A stretch of 7,637 nucleotides of DNA from JAUILA01 sp964563925 (GCA_964563925.1 CAZLZD010000103.1:1-7637); one strand, 5' to 3'; counted from the stretch's first letter, positions 1-7,549 are shown. Numbers and translations: made by a program. Notes: generated from the sequence alone by a model not told the origin.

Positions 1-660
1 CAGGTTGGAAGCAAAGGGTGTAAAAAGAAAGCCGTACATGACGATAACCGTCGCAAACGTGACAGCAAGACCTGACCAGGTGGCCCGGTGAATTTTACCA
101 ATTGTTACCCTGTCATATGTAATCGGAATAACGAACCAGATAATCCAGGTCAGAAGAGTTGATAAAATAAATGCAGGCATATCAATTAAGCCGAAGGCAA
201 CCACACCACGCAAAACAGGCGGCCCGAGCAGATTCAGGGTAGCAATGAGCATGAGCCGTTTATGCGTGTCAAACCTGCCATTCCTGGCGGTGTTAATACT
301 CCAGAAAAACAAAATGGAGAATGCAACTACGTCCCTTGATTCGCCTACGAACCTGAATGTACTTCCCCATAGGTAGGTAAGATAAATTGCCTGAAGGGTA
401 ATAAGGGGCACGATTATGTACCCTATCCAGACATTGCGCTGATGTTTGTCTATACGTCCTTGCAGGACCAGTTTGGATTGAACAACGAACAGAGAAAGCC
501 ATCCTAACACAAGAATAATGTGAATAACGACCAGCGGCTTGATGTATCTTTCAAACCGGAAAGGCTGTTTTATGGCGGCCGCCACAAAAGCCACCATTAC
601 AAAGATGAGAATGATGTTACCGGTGATGTAAAGGAACCGGGAGGTTTTTTTTATCGCCAT
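1..660 (-). CDS. Polytopic (about 7 TM) uncharacterised membrane protein, 3' end outside the window
   Basis: This open frame of 220 codons runs uninterrupted to the window edge, so the C-terminus is missing. The ATG at 660 is the first start after an in-frame TAA at 690-688. No Shine-Dalgarno sequence is visible. Hydrophobic segments lie at roughly residues 10-30, 42-62, 77-97, 111-124, 136-157, 160-182 and 194-214, giving about seven inner-membrane helices. Polar marks include His47 at the start of helix 2, a QxxLVLxGRxDxHQR stretch (61-75) in the loop after helix 2, and DTHKRLMLIATLNLLGPP (131-148) leading into helix 5. From memory, the pattern of a first loop with GR..xHRR and a later HKRLM(L)xAT matches a widespread bacterial membrane family of unknown function. 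No activity can be assigned. It is divergent from the beta-helix gene, with 413 bp between the two starts. I am confident it is a gene; the family match is recall only. Confidence 0.85.
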   Translation of the reverse strand, partial: MAIKKTSRFLYITGNIILIFVMVAFVAAAIKQPFRFERYIKPLVVIHIILVLGWLSLFVVQSKLVLQGRIDKHQRNVWIGYIIVPLITLQAIYLTYLWGSTFRFVGESRDVVAFSILFFWSINTARNGRFDTHKRLMLIATLNLLGPPVLRGVVAFGLIDMPAFILSTLLTWIIWFVIPITYDRVTIGKIHRATWSGLAVTFATVIVMYGFLFTPFASNL

Positions 661-1073
661 GCTGTTTATGTATGAATTGTCAGTACTTTAAGCCAAGCCC
701 CCCGCACCAAAAGGTCAAGATACTCAATATGAGTGTACTGCCAAATCTTTGAATTAGTATATCAGTTTTTCCCACGTTCCGAATATTATTAGTAAATCAT
801 CTTTCAATATAAAAAAATATTGGAGAGACCCTGGTCACTGGAAACAGGGATTATTACCATGGTTAGAGTAGTTTGTCCGGCTTGCCACGGTGTGTAAAAA
901 TCAATTTCGATCGGGGGTACCGGAAGCGTGATTTGCAAATAATCCATTTGAATATCACCGGCATCAATAAAGTTGCATTCGCTGCAAAACGATTTCAAAG
1001 CCTGCCCACAGATACGTACCCAACCGATGGTCCTGTGACGTACCTTGATGTAGTTGAACCAATTCATAAGACC
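661..1073. other. Divergent intergenic region, no gene called
   Basis: These 413 bp separate the starts of the leftward membrane protein and the rightward beta-helix gene, so they should hold both promoters. The part from about 700 to 870 is clearly more AT-rich than the flanking genes. I found no exact TAnnTTTG Bacteroidota -7 element at a convincing distance from either start, no tRNA-like fold and no terminator. Short frames are open on both strands across about 804-1073, but they lack good starts and their translations look random. The one noticeable structure is the A-rich inverted repeat at 805-822. Confidence 0.6.
805..822. repeat. Perfect 6-bp inverted repeat with A6 centre
   Basis: CAATAT and ATATTG flank six adenines (CAATAT-AAAAAA-ATATTG). 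The repeat sits 145 bp upstream of the leftward start at 660 and 252 bp upstream of the rightward start at 1074. It could be an operator-like dyad or simply an AT-rich coincidence. It is not a terminator: the stem is all A/T except one pair, and no gene ends here. Confidence 0.35.
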
Positions 1074-2181
1074 ATGAAACCGCGACGCATTCTCCCCTTC
1101 TTCCTTTCCCTTGCCGGCCTGTTTGTCATGCTGCTGTACGCATCATGCGATATTACCGTGGATGATCTGTTCGGCGGAACCGGTGGCCCGACCTACACAG
1201 GCCCGGGTTATGGTTTCACCGTGATCGAATGCTCCTATCCCGCAGTATGTATCTGGGAAAGTACTCCGGAAGATGAAATACACAGGATTATTGCTGAAGC
1301 CGAAGAAGGCGATTCACTGGTCTTCACCGGAATCAACTTTGAGTTTACAAGGGAAATCGATCTGTCGGATAAGAAAAACCTGGTGATCAGCAGTACCGGG
1401 GGCAACCTGAGGTTTAATGTTCCCGGGGGCAATGCCATTAACATCCAGGGGGCCTCGGGATTGCGTCTGCACAGACTGAACCTCATGGGTAGTTTCATGC
1501 AGGGTGTCCTGATAGACAACTCCACCGATATATCGCTGACTGACCTGTTCGTGGATAAAGCGGAAACCGGATTACTGGTCAGGCAGTCACAACAATTACA
1601 TATCATCGAAACCACGGTTCAGGATGCGCAATACGGAATGATTTCATCGAATTGTTCCGACTTGCTTATTGAAGGCAGTGCATTCAATTTTTCCTGGACC
1701 GGATTGCTGTTGGAAGACAGCCGGCGGGTTGAGGTTGTCCTGAGCGACTTACTGTCCAACACCATGGGCCTGGTGGTACGTAACACAGAAGATTTTGAAG
1801 GCAGCAACGAAATTGAAATCAGCAGCAACGAGATCGTGGGTAACAACGGAGGAGAACATTCCAATACGGCTCCGCCCGATGCCTTCCATCTCCCGGGAAG
1901 CGGGATCCTGATTGCCGGAGTAAAGGGGATTGAACTGGAGAATAATTACTTCGATGCCAACTGCCAGTCTGCCCTCGTGATCCTTAACCTGACCACTTAT
2001 CAAAATGCTCCCGGGAATCCTGACACGGGATATACGGAAAACATCCGGGTTAAAAACAATTTTTTTAATGACCCCTACAGCTGTGACGAATTCGCAGGAA
2101 ATATGCTGGGCGGCAAGCCTGCTGCCACTGGAATGGACCTCATTACCGACGGATTGTTTGATCCTTCCAAGCCGCTGAGCG
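1074..2181 (+). CDS. Exported right-handed parallel beta-helix protein, probable lipoprotein, truncated by assembly gap
   Basis: The 369 visible codons start at ATG 1074. This start is chosen because residues 1-25 form a signal peptide: MKPRR, a hydrophobic core, then LLYASC with Cys25 as the probable lipidated residue. The frame is open back to a TTG at 873, but that stretch would bury the signal. Residues 67-100 (a DEIHRIIAEAEEGDSLVF-like segment, then EFTREIDLS) resemble the first strand of beta-helix proteins that begin with 'EA.pGD.I.l..G.F.f...L.l'. From about 102 to 335, coils of about 22-24 residues repeat, with N-rich turns such as SSNEIVGNNGG, PGSGILIAG, LENNYFDAN and VKNNFFND. This order fits the exported 'parallel beta-helix repeat-containing' family (TIGR03805 type), whose members often sit beside a heme-type exported protein. 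Five cysteines follow Cys25 (53, 59, 194, 297, 337). The function is unknown; binding or cleaving glycans is possible for the fold, but no catalytic site is visible. The 3' end lies in the N run. Confidence 0.85.
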
Positions 2182-2281
2182 NNNNNNNNNNNNNNNNNNN
2201 NNNNNNNNNNNNNNNNNNNNNNNNNNNNNNNNNNNNNNNNNNNNNNNNNNNNNNNNNNNNNNNNNNNNNNNNNNNNNNNNN
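2182..2281. other. Assembly gap of exactly 100 N
   Basis: One hundred consecutive undetermined bases occur here. This round number is the usual scaffolder placeholder for unknown length. The gap interrupts the rightward beta-helix gene on its left and the leftward small membrane protein gene on its right, so both genes lose their 3' ends. Frames read through the gap on either strand are artefacts. Whole genes may be missing here. Confidence 0.97.
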
Positions 2282-2648
2282 GTTCTATCCAATAGTTAAT
2301 TTTCAACCTCTTTTTTTTCATGCGCTGCCGGCTGACTCCCTTAAGAAAGAGCGCCGTGCCCATTGCCATCGGGCCATAGTAGAAAAAATAGGAAATACCA
2401 AAAAACCCGGACGTGTTCAGGCATAATAATGAACCAAATACAAAGACCAGCAGACCTGCACCTTTAAATGCCCAAGGCGAAGTCCATGAGCCTCCTTGCT
2501 GCACATGGGCTATGAGGGTATTGTCCACCTCCCGGATGATCCGTAAGATTTCCCCGGCCTCCTTGCCTTCCTTTTCGAGGTCTGTCCGGAGGTGACTGAA
2601 GGTATAGTGAGGATTGTTAAACCGTTGAACGTAGGCTTCCAGTGACAC
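2282..2648 (-). CDS. Unrecognised small membrane protein with two TM helices, 3' end lost in assembly gap
   Basis: There are 122 visible codons, starting with GTG at 2648. An in-frame TGA lies two codons upstream (2654-2652), so no longer start exists. The overlapping ATG at 2650 is in another frame that soon stops. Residues 1-52 are hydrophilic and helical (FNNPHYTFSHLRTDL, then a charged helix EKEGKEAGEILRIIREVDN). Two hydrophobic segments follow, about 61-79 and 84-104, the second containing YFFYYGPMAMG. A basic tail RQRMKKKRLK (107-116) suggests N-in/C-in topology with a short outer turn. I do not recognise the family. The gene follows the DUF1501 gene on the same strand after 70 bp and may be its operon's third gene or have its own promoter. 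The tail is already past the last helix, so the true C-terminus may be close, but the gap hides it. Confidence 0.7.
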
Positions 2649-2718
2649 ATTTCAAATTAGTAAATTAATTGTATCAGGCAAAAATGAATGTATCCGGCCC
2701 GTTTTTATAGAAAGCAGA
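2649..2718. other. Short AT-rich spacer between co-directional genes
   Basis: These 70 bp separate the stop of the DUF1501 gene from the GTG of the small membrane protein gene. The leftward strand carries TTG, about 20 bp, then CTAATTTG just before the start. This is near, but not equal to, the Bacteroidota TTG/TAnnTTTG promoter pattern, and it lies too close to the start for a normal leader. No stem-loop terminator is evident, so read-through from the upstream operon is plausible. Confidence 0.35.
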
Positions 2719-4140
2719 TCAGGTAAACAGGTCTTTCACCACATGGCCATGCACGTCAGTCAGGCGGAACCGCCGGCCCTGGTACCTGTAGGTCAGACGC
2801 TCGTGGTCCAGTCCGAGGGCATGGAGAATTGTCGCATTGAGATCATGCACATGCACCGGGTTTTCAATAATATTACAGCCGAATTCATCGGTGGCGCCAT
2901 AGGTAAACCCTTGTTTCACGCCTCCTCCTGCCATCAGAACGGTGAATGCATCGGCATGATGATCCCTGCCGAAATTGTCGCTGGTCAGTTCGCCTTGTGA
3001 AAAACTGGTCCGACCGAATTCTCCTCCCCAGATCACCAGGGTATCTTCCAGCATACCGCGCTGCTTCAAATCTGCGATCAGTGCCGCCGTCCCCTGATCC
3101 ACTTCCTGGCAGCGCTTTGGAAGGAGTTTTGGCAGATTACCGTGATGGTCCCAGCCTCCATGATAGAGTTGAATAAATCGAACATCCCGCTCTGCCAGTC
3201 GCCGCGCCAGCAGGCAGTTGGCGGCGAAGGTTCCGGGTTTCCGGCTGTCTTCCCCGTAAAGTTCATAAATATGATCGGGTTCATCCTCCACACTCATGAC
3301 CTCGGGTACTGATGTCTGCATACGAAATGCCATTTCATATTTTGACATTTTGGAAGCAACTTCCGCGTCATTCCACTGCTCCATCCGATGCTGCTGTATC
3401 TCCTGCAGGCGATCCAGTTGCTTACGCCGTTGCGCTCCGTCGACCCCCGGAGGATCAGACAAATAGAGCACCGGATTCTTCCCGCTGCGGAACTGTACAC
3501 CTTCATAATCCGACGGGAGGAAACCGCTCGTAAACAGCCCTGAAAATCCGCCTTCTCTTCCCTTAGTCATCAGGACAATAAAATTGGGCAGGTTGTCATT
3601 CATGGATCCCAGTCCGTAACTTATCCACGAACCCATGGAGGGCCGTCCCGGGATTTCAGACCCGGTATGCGTAAAGATCTGTCCGGGCTGATGGTTCACC
3701 GATTCGGTATACATCGAACGGACCATACATAATTCGTCAGCCACCTGCGACATATGGGGCAACAAATCGCTCATCCACATGCCGCTTTGACCATGCTGAC
3801 GGAATTTCACCAGGGGTTTCACCATCGGCCTCGTCACCTGGGTGGCACTGGTTGATGGAAGCCTGTCTCCCAGCATGCTTTCCGGTAAATTTTCCCCGTG
3901 CCGTTTTTCCAGTAGCGGTTTGTAATCAAACAGGTCCAGCTGCGAAGGGGCTCCGATCATGTTGAGATAAATTACCCGTTTTGCCCTGGGGGCAAAATGC
4001 GGACCGTTTACTGTCGGGATTCCGCCAAATAAGGCGGAGGGGTCCATCAGTGAAGCCAGGCTCAGGGCTCCCAGCCCCAGGGTGGATTTCTGGAGGAAAT
4101 CACGGCGGGTCTGGGGTTTGTTTTCATGGTTATGGCACAT
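2719..4140 (-). CDS. DUF1501 family protein, Tat-exported, alkaline phosphatase/sulfatase-like fold
   Basis: This complete 473-residue protein runs from ATG 4140 to TGA 2719. A twin-arginine signal TRRDFLQKS (11-19) is followed by a hydrophobic stretch LGLGALSLASL, implying export folded, perhaps with a bound cofactor. The leader before it is Cys/His-rich (MCHNHENK). The DUF1501 domain runs from about residue 53 (AKRVIYLNMIGAPSQLDLFD) to the end. Its hallmarks are SVNHQPGQIFTHTG (147-160), GGWDHHGN (328-335), WGGEFGRT (371-378), NFGRDHHADAF (389-399) and HVHDLNATILHALGLDH (430-446). These Asp/His/Glu-rich blocks sit where metal-site residues lie in the alkaline phosphatase superfamily. The family's substrate is not established. 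The gene starts 4 bp after the stop of the cytochrome/DUF1553 gene, with an AGGA-like element before the ATG, so the two are very probably translationally coupled. Such pairs are typical of Planctomycetes and some Bacteroidota. I see no damage to conserved motifs. Confidence 0.93.
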   Translation of the reverse strand: MCHNHENKPQTRRDFLQKSTLGLGALSLASLMDPSALFGGIPTVNGPHFAPRAKRVIYLNMIGAPSQLDLFDYKPLLEKRHGENLPESMLGDRLPSTSATQVTRPMVKPLVKFRQHGQSGMWMSDLLPHMSQVADELCMVRSMYTESVNHQPGQIFTHTGSEIPGRPSMGSWISYGLGSMNDNLPNFIVLMTKGREGGFSGLFTSGFLPSDYEGVQFRSGKNPVLYLSDPPGVDGAQRRKQLDRLQEIQQHRMEQWNDAEVASKMSKYEMAFRMQTSVPEVMSVEDEPDHIYELYGEDSRKPGTFAANCLLARRLAERDVRFIQLYHGGWDHHGNLPKLLPKRCQEVDQGTAALIADLKQRGMLEDTLVIWGGEFGRTSFSQGELTSDNFGRDHHADAFTVLMAGGGVKQGFTYGATDEFGCNIIENPVHVHDLNATILHALGLDHERLTYRYQGRRFRLTDVHGHVVKDLFT

Positions 4141-4144
4141 GGTC

Positions 4145-7100
4145 CTATCTTTTCATGTAATAATCATCCGTATTGAATATCAGATTGGCCACCATAGTCA
4201 TGGCCGCAATCCTGTTCTTGTCCAGCGAATCGTCAAAACGCCGGTCACCGACGGACAACAGCGAATCTGCTGCCGCATTATTTGCCTGGAAATGTTGAAA
4301 TGATTCGGTGTACTGATCCTTCAGTACATTGACAACTTCCTGCTCAGGAGTAATTCCCGTCGTTAACCGGAATGCATAGGCTACCTGCTCATCCAGCGTC
4401 TGCTTGTCATGCAATACACGTTCGGCCATGATCCTGGAAGCCTCCACCACCTGCACATCGTTCATCAGCGCCAGTGCCTGAAGGGGGGAATTGGTCATTT
4501 TTCTTTGTACCTGGCATAATTTTCGGTCCGATGCGTCAAAGAGCGCCATAAAAGGAGGCGTGACAAATCTTCGCTCAAAGGTGTAAATACTTCGGCGGTA
4601 GAGGTCGTCCAGCGTATCCTTCTTATACGTCGCATTGGCATAGCTGCCACCGCCAAGCTCTTCCCATAAGCCGTCGGGCTGGTACGTTTTGACCGGCGGG
4701 CCCCCTTCATAATTTGCAAGAAGTCCGCTTGCCGCCAGCATATTGTCACGAATGAATTCAGCCGGCCATCGGTAGCTGCTGCCCCGGGCCAGGTAGATAT
4801 TCTCCGGATCATTCTCCATCAACTTATCCGTAATGAACGAAGACTGCCGGTAGGTTGCCGACATTACCATCAGCTTAAGCATGTGACGAAGGTCCCATCC
4901 TGAGGAGACAAATTCAGCCGCAAGCCAGTCCAGCAGCGCCGGATGGGTAGGCTTGGATCCCTGGATTCCAAAATCAGACGGTGTATTCACCAGTCCGCGC
5001 CCGAATATCAGCTGCCAGTATCGGTTCACCGCCACACGTGCCGTCAGGGGATTTCCGGGGTTCGTGATCCATTTGGCCAGTCCGAGGCGGTCCGGACTGT
5101 ACTCCTCGCTGAACGGGAGCACCCGTTCCGGTGTACCGGGTTCGACACGCTCCCCTTTATTGGAGTATACCCCTCTTTCAAGGATATACGTCGGACGACG
5201 TTTCTCCTGTTCCTTCATAACCATGACCTGAGTTGCCGTATCCAGGAAATCCTTTCTTGCTGTCAGGGATTCGGCCAGTTCGTCCCGGCTTTTCTTCAGG
5301 TTTTCATTCTGAAGGAGTGCATATTCCCGAAGGCCCTCCTTATTCCCTGTGTCCGGATCCTGATCTGCCAGCAATGCCATCTCGACCCGAGACAGCTGCC
5401 TGTCAGCCACAGCAACCTCATCGATTCCGCCGTCAAACAAGCCCACATCAAATGTCCATATCCGGTAACTGCGCCCTATGGCCAGGGGCAGCGATATGGT
5501 GTCGAGCGTGTAATCGTTTACCGGGAGAATGGTCCTGGTCAGCGCATCCTTGAGGACCGTGGTTTCCCTTTCCTCCCCGTTAATGAAAAGCCGGACCCCG
5601 GATGCTTTTGCCAGGCCGTCATAGGTCAGGCCGACATGCACCCATGTTTTGGATTTCACGGCTCCCTGTACCATAACCTCAATGTAGTCGTCGGGCAGAC
5701 GATGGATCAGCCGGGCGTGTAACTGCCTGGTGGAATCGAGGTACAGGTCCCATCCGCGATAATCCGATGGATAATAATTACTGTTGCCAAGAATCGTCTG
5801 TGTCGGGCCTTTTTCTGTACGGTTGGTTTGGATCCAGGCCGCCGCAGAAAAAGGTTCGAATGTTTCATAACGACCTTCCTCCTCCAGGAAGATCCACTCA
5901 TATTCATCGTTGAACCACGCCGCCTGGCCTTTATAGCCTTTATCAAGGGTCACTCCTTCCGTCACTACAGTATTTGTATTGCCATCCGCAATCATCACTT
6001 CCTTGTATTTCACGTTGCCGTCCTTATCCTTGCCATCCTTTTTATTGAATTTCGAAAAGGATTCAAACGAGTACGTCCTCACCTCCTTCACCCCATCCGG
6101 TACTTGCAGTGATTCGAGGTATTCGGTGAGTTTTTCCGCTTCCGCCCTGGCCTTGTGATAGGTGTCCTGGCGAACGGATATTTCATTATTGACAGAATCC
6201 AACGTTGACTTATCCTTATCGGAGAAATACATCAGGGTTGGCGCACGGTTTCCATCTACCGTTCCAAGGCCCATTTCTTCCGTGTTGTTGAAAAAGGCGG
6301 ATACCTGGTAAAATTCCTTCTGGCTGACAGGGTCAAATTTATGGTCATGGCAACGGGCACATTCCAGGGTAAGTCCCAGCAGGGCCGAACCGGCCAGGCC
6401 GGTGCGTTCGATCACATATTCATTCCGGTATTCTTCCGGAATGGAACCCATGCTGGCTTCAAGCTCACCCATTCGCAGAAATGCCGTGGCCAGTTGTTGT
6501 TGTTCGGTTGCATTCTCCAGTAAATCACCCGCCAGCTGTTCGGTGATAAACTCATCATAGGGCATGTTTTCTTCAAATGCACCTATCACCCAGTCCCGCC
6601 AGGGCCAGGAGGTACGGATCCCGTCGAATGATACGCCATGACTGTCGGAATAACGGGCAATGTCAAGCCATTCGGCGGTTAAACGCTCGGCATGAGCGCG
6701 GGAACTGAGCAGGCGGTCAACCACCTTTTCATAGGCATTATTGTCATTATCGGCGAGAAAGAGATCAATCTCTTCCGTCGTGGGAGGAAGCCCGGTGAGG
6801 TCCATGGTCACCCGGCGAAGCAGCCGTTCCTTGTCGGCCTCCTCATTAGGCACCAACCCCTTTTCAACCAGTTTCTCCTGGATGAAGCGGTCTATGGGAT
6901 TTTGGGATTGCCAGCCATCGACAGGTTCAGGTACAGAAGGCCGTTCTACCGGGATAAATGCCCAGTGAGGCTTCCATTCCGCGCCTTGTTCGATCCATTT
7001 TACCAGGATCGCCTTTTCCCGGTCGGTAAGGGTCAGCTTGGAATCCGGCGGGGGCATCACCATGGTGGGGTCATCAGAGAAAATGCGGTGATAAAGCGCG

Positions 7101-7399
7101 CTTTTCCCCGGTTTTCCCTTCACCAACGCCTTGTTGCCGCTGGCAAGGGCCGCAAACGCACCGGCTTCGTCATCCAGCCGCAAGCCGCCTTTACGGGTGT
7201 TGGCATCCGGGCCGTGGCAGGCATAACAACGATCGGCAAGGATTGGCTGCACTTGAAAATTGTAATCAATTTGTTCGGGAAGGGCTTGATAGGCGGTTTC
7301 GACCGTTTCCGGCATAGAGGTTCCGCACCGGAACAATAGTAAGGGTAACAAACAAGCGGCAGCCAGCCGTAGGAGCGTAGGGGATAGCGATGCACGCAT
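4145..7399 (-). CDS. PSCyt1-DUF1549-LamG-DUF1553 multidomain cytochrome-like envelope protein
   Basis: The protein has 1084 residues from ATG 7399; the frame also reaches a TTG at 7408, but the ATG directly precedes the signal. Residues 1-25 are a signal peptide ending LLLFRCG, a possible lipobox with an unusual Arg before Cys25. A planctomycete-type cytochrome c domain (PSCyt1) covers about 50-140, with heme motif CYACH at 58-62, GGLRLDD after it, and MPP at 115-117 with Met115 a candidate axial ligand. DUF1549 (PSCyt2) spans about 165-375, with RVTMDLTGLPP (196-206), WLDIARYSDSHG, and a second CxxCH, CARCHDHKFDP, from 347. Residues 395-430 look coiled-coil. A LamG/concanavalin-like domain, about 490-675 (AAAWIQT, WVHVGLTYDG, LFINGEE, GGIDEVAVADRQLS), is inserted next. 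DUF1553 (PSD1) covers about 765-1045, with RVAVNRYWQLIFGRGLV, HPALLDWLAAEF and TNSPLQALALMND. This order is common in the family. The role is not established; electron transfer plus glycan binding is an inference. It is coupled to the DUF1501 gene. Confidence 0.93.
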   Translation of the reverse strand: MRASLSPTLLRLAAACLLPLLLFRCGTSMPETVETAYQALPEQIDYNFQVQPILADRCYACHGPDANTRKGGLRLDDEAGAFAALASGNKALVKGKPGKSALYHRIFSDDPTMVMPPPDSKLTLTDREKAILVKWIEQGAEWKPHWAFIPVERPSVPEPVDGWQSQNPIDRFIQEKLVEKGLVPNEEADKERLLRRVTMDLTGLPPTTEEIDLFLADNDNNAYEKVVDRLLSSRAHAERLTAEWLDIARYSDSHGVSFDGIRTSWPWRDWVIGAFEENMPYDEFITEQLAGDLLENATEQQQLATAFLRMGELEASMGSIPEEYRNEYVIERTGLAGSALLGLTLECARCHDHKFDPVSQKEFYQVSAFFNNTEEMGLGTVDGNRAPTLMYFSDKDKSTLDSVNNEISVRQDTYHKARAEAEKLTEYLESLQVPDGVKEVRTYSFESFSKFNKKDGKDKDGNVKYKEVMIADGNTNTVVTEGVTLDKGYKGQAAWFNDEYEWIFLEEEGRYETFEPFSAAAWIQTNRTEKGPTQTILGNSNYYPSDYRGWDLYLDSTRQLHARLIHRLPDDYIEVMVQGAVKSKTWVHVGLTYDGLAKASGVRLFINGEERETTVLKDALTRTILPVNDYTLDTISLPLAIGRSYRIWTFDVGLFDGGIDEVAVADRQLSRVEMALLADQDPDTGNKEGLREYALLQNENLKKSRDELAESLTARKDFLDTATQVMVMKEQEKRRPTYILERGVYSNKGERVEPGTPERVLPFSEEYSPDRLGLAKWITNPGNPLTARVAVNRYWQLIFGRGLVNTPSDFGIQGSKPTHPALLDWLAAEFVSSGWDLRHMLKLMVMSATYRQSSFITDKLMENDPENIYLARGSSYRWPAEFIRDNMLAASGLLANYEGGPPVKTYQPDGLWEELGGGSYANATYKKDTLDDLYRRSIYTFERRFVTPPFMALFDASDRKLCQVQRKMTNSPLQALALMNDVQVVEASRIMAERVLHDKQTLDEQVAYAFRLTTGITPEQEVVNVLKDQYTESFQHFQANNAAADSLLSVGDRRFDDSLDKNRIAAMTMVANLIFNTDDYYMKR

Positions 7400-7420
7400 G
7401 ACAAACAACTATAGAAGGGA

Positions 7421-7451
7421 ACAAGGTAGTTGGTAAGTTTCTGAAAAACAA
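7421..7451 (-). promoter_or_regulatory. Weak candidate Bacteroidota-type promoter for the operon
   Basis: Read leftwards, TTG (7451-7449) is followed by exactly 20 bp and then TACCTTGT (7428-7421). The known Bacteroidota sigma pattern is TTG, 19-21 bp, TAnnTTTG. The spacing fits, but the -7 element matches only four of its six fixed positions, the last two differing. It lies 21 bp before the ATG at 7399, which would give a short leader. Chance matches of this quality are common in AT-rich DNA. Confidence 0.25.
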
Positions 7452-7549
7452 GCGTTTTTGTTTTAACGATTTGCATTTTTCCGTTCGGAACTTACTGAAT
7501 ATTAGTATGATAGGGGATTCAGAAATATTGCTGTATCTGATAATCGGGG

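Noticed and set aside
829..849. CCCTG/CAGGG inverted repeat
   Set aside because: It has only a 5-bp stem with an 11-nt loop and no T tract, which is expected by chance.
804..1067. 87-codon leftward frame in the divergent intergenic region
   Set aside because: The translation shows no domain, signal or compositional logic, and it covers the expected promoter region.
873..1073. N-terminal extension of the beta-helix gene to a TTG at 873
   Set aside because: The extension is polar and gene-unlike, and it would place the signal peptide at residue 68. The ATG at 1074 opens directly onto a lipoprotein signal.
1749..2281. Leftward continuation of the small membrane protein through the gap
   Set aside because: It depends on 100 placeholder N keeping frame, and beyond the gap it is antisense to the clear beta-helix coding sequence.
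2282..2426. Rightward continuation of the beta-helix gene after the gap
   Set aside because: It is antisense to the small membrane protein and has no beta-helix pattern; the frame across N is arbitrary.
4943..5722. 259-codon rightward frame inside the large cytochrome gene
   Set aside because: It is antisense to the LamG/DUF1553 region, whose motifs are intact; the translation has no recognisable domain.
6692..7339. 215-codon rightward frame near the start of the large gene
   Set aside because: It is antisense to the PSCyt1/DUF1549 region with clear heme and domain motifs; the Arg/Gly/Phe-rich composition is typical of a shadow frame.
7400..7408. TTG start three codons upstream of the large gene's ATG
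   Set aside because: There is no ribosome-binding support, and the ATG at 7399 sits immediately before the signal peptide.
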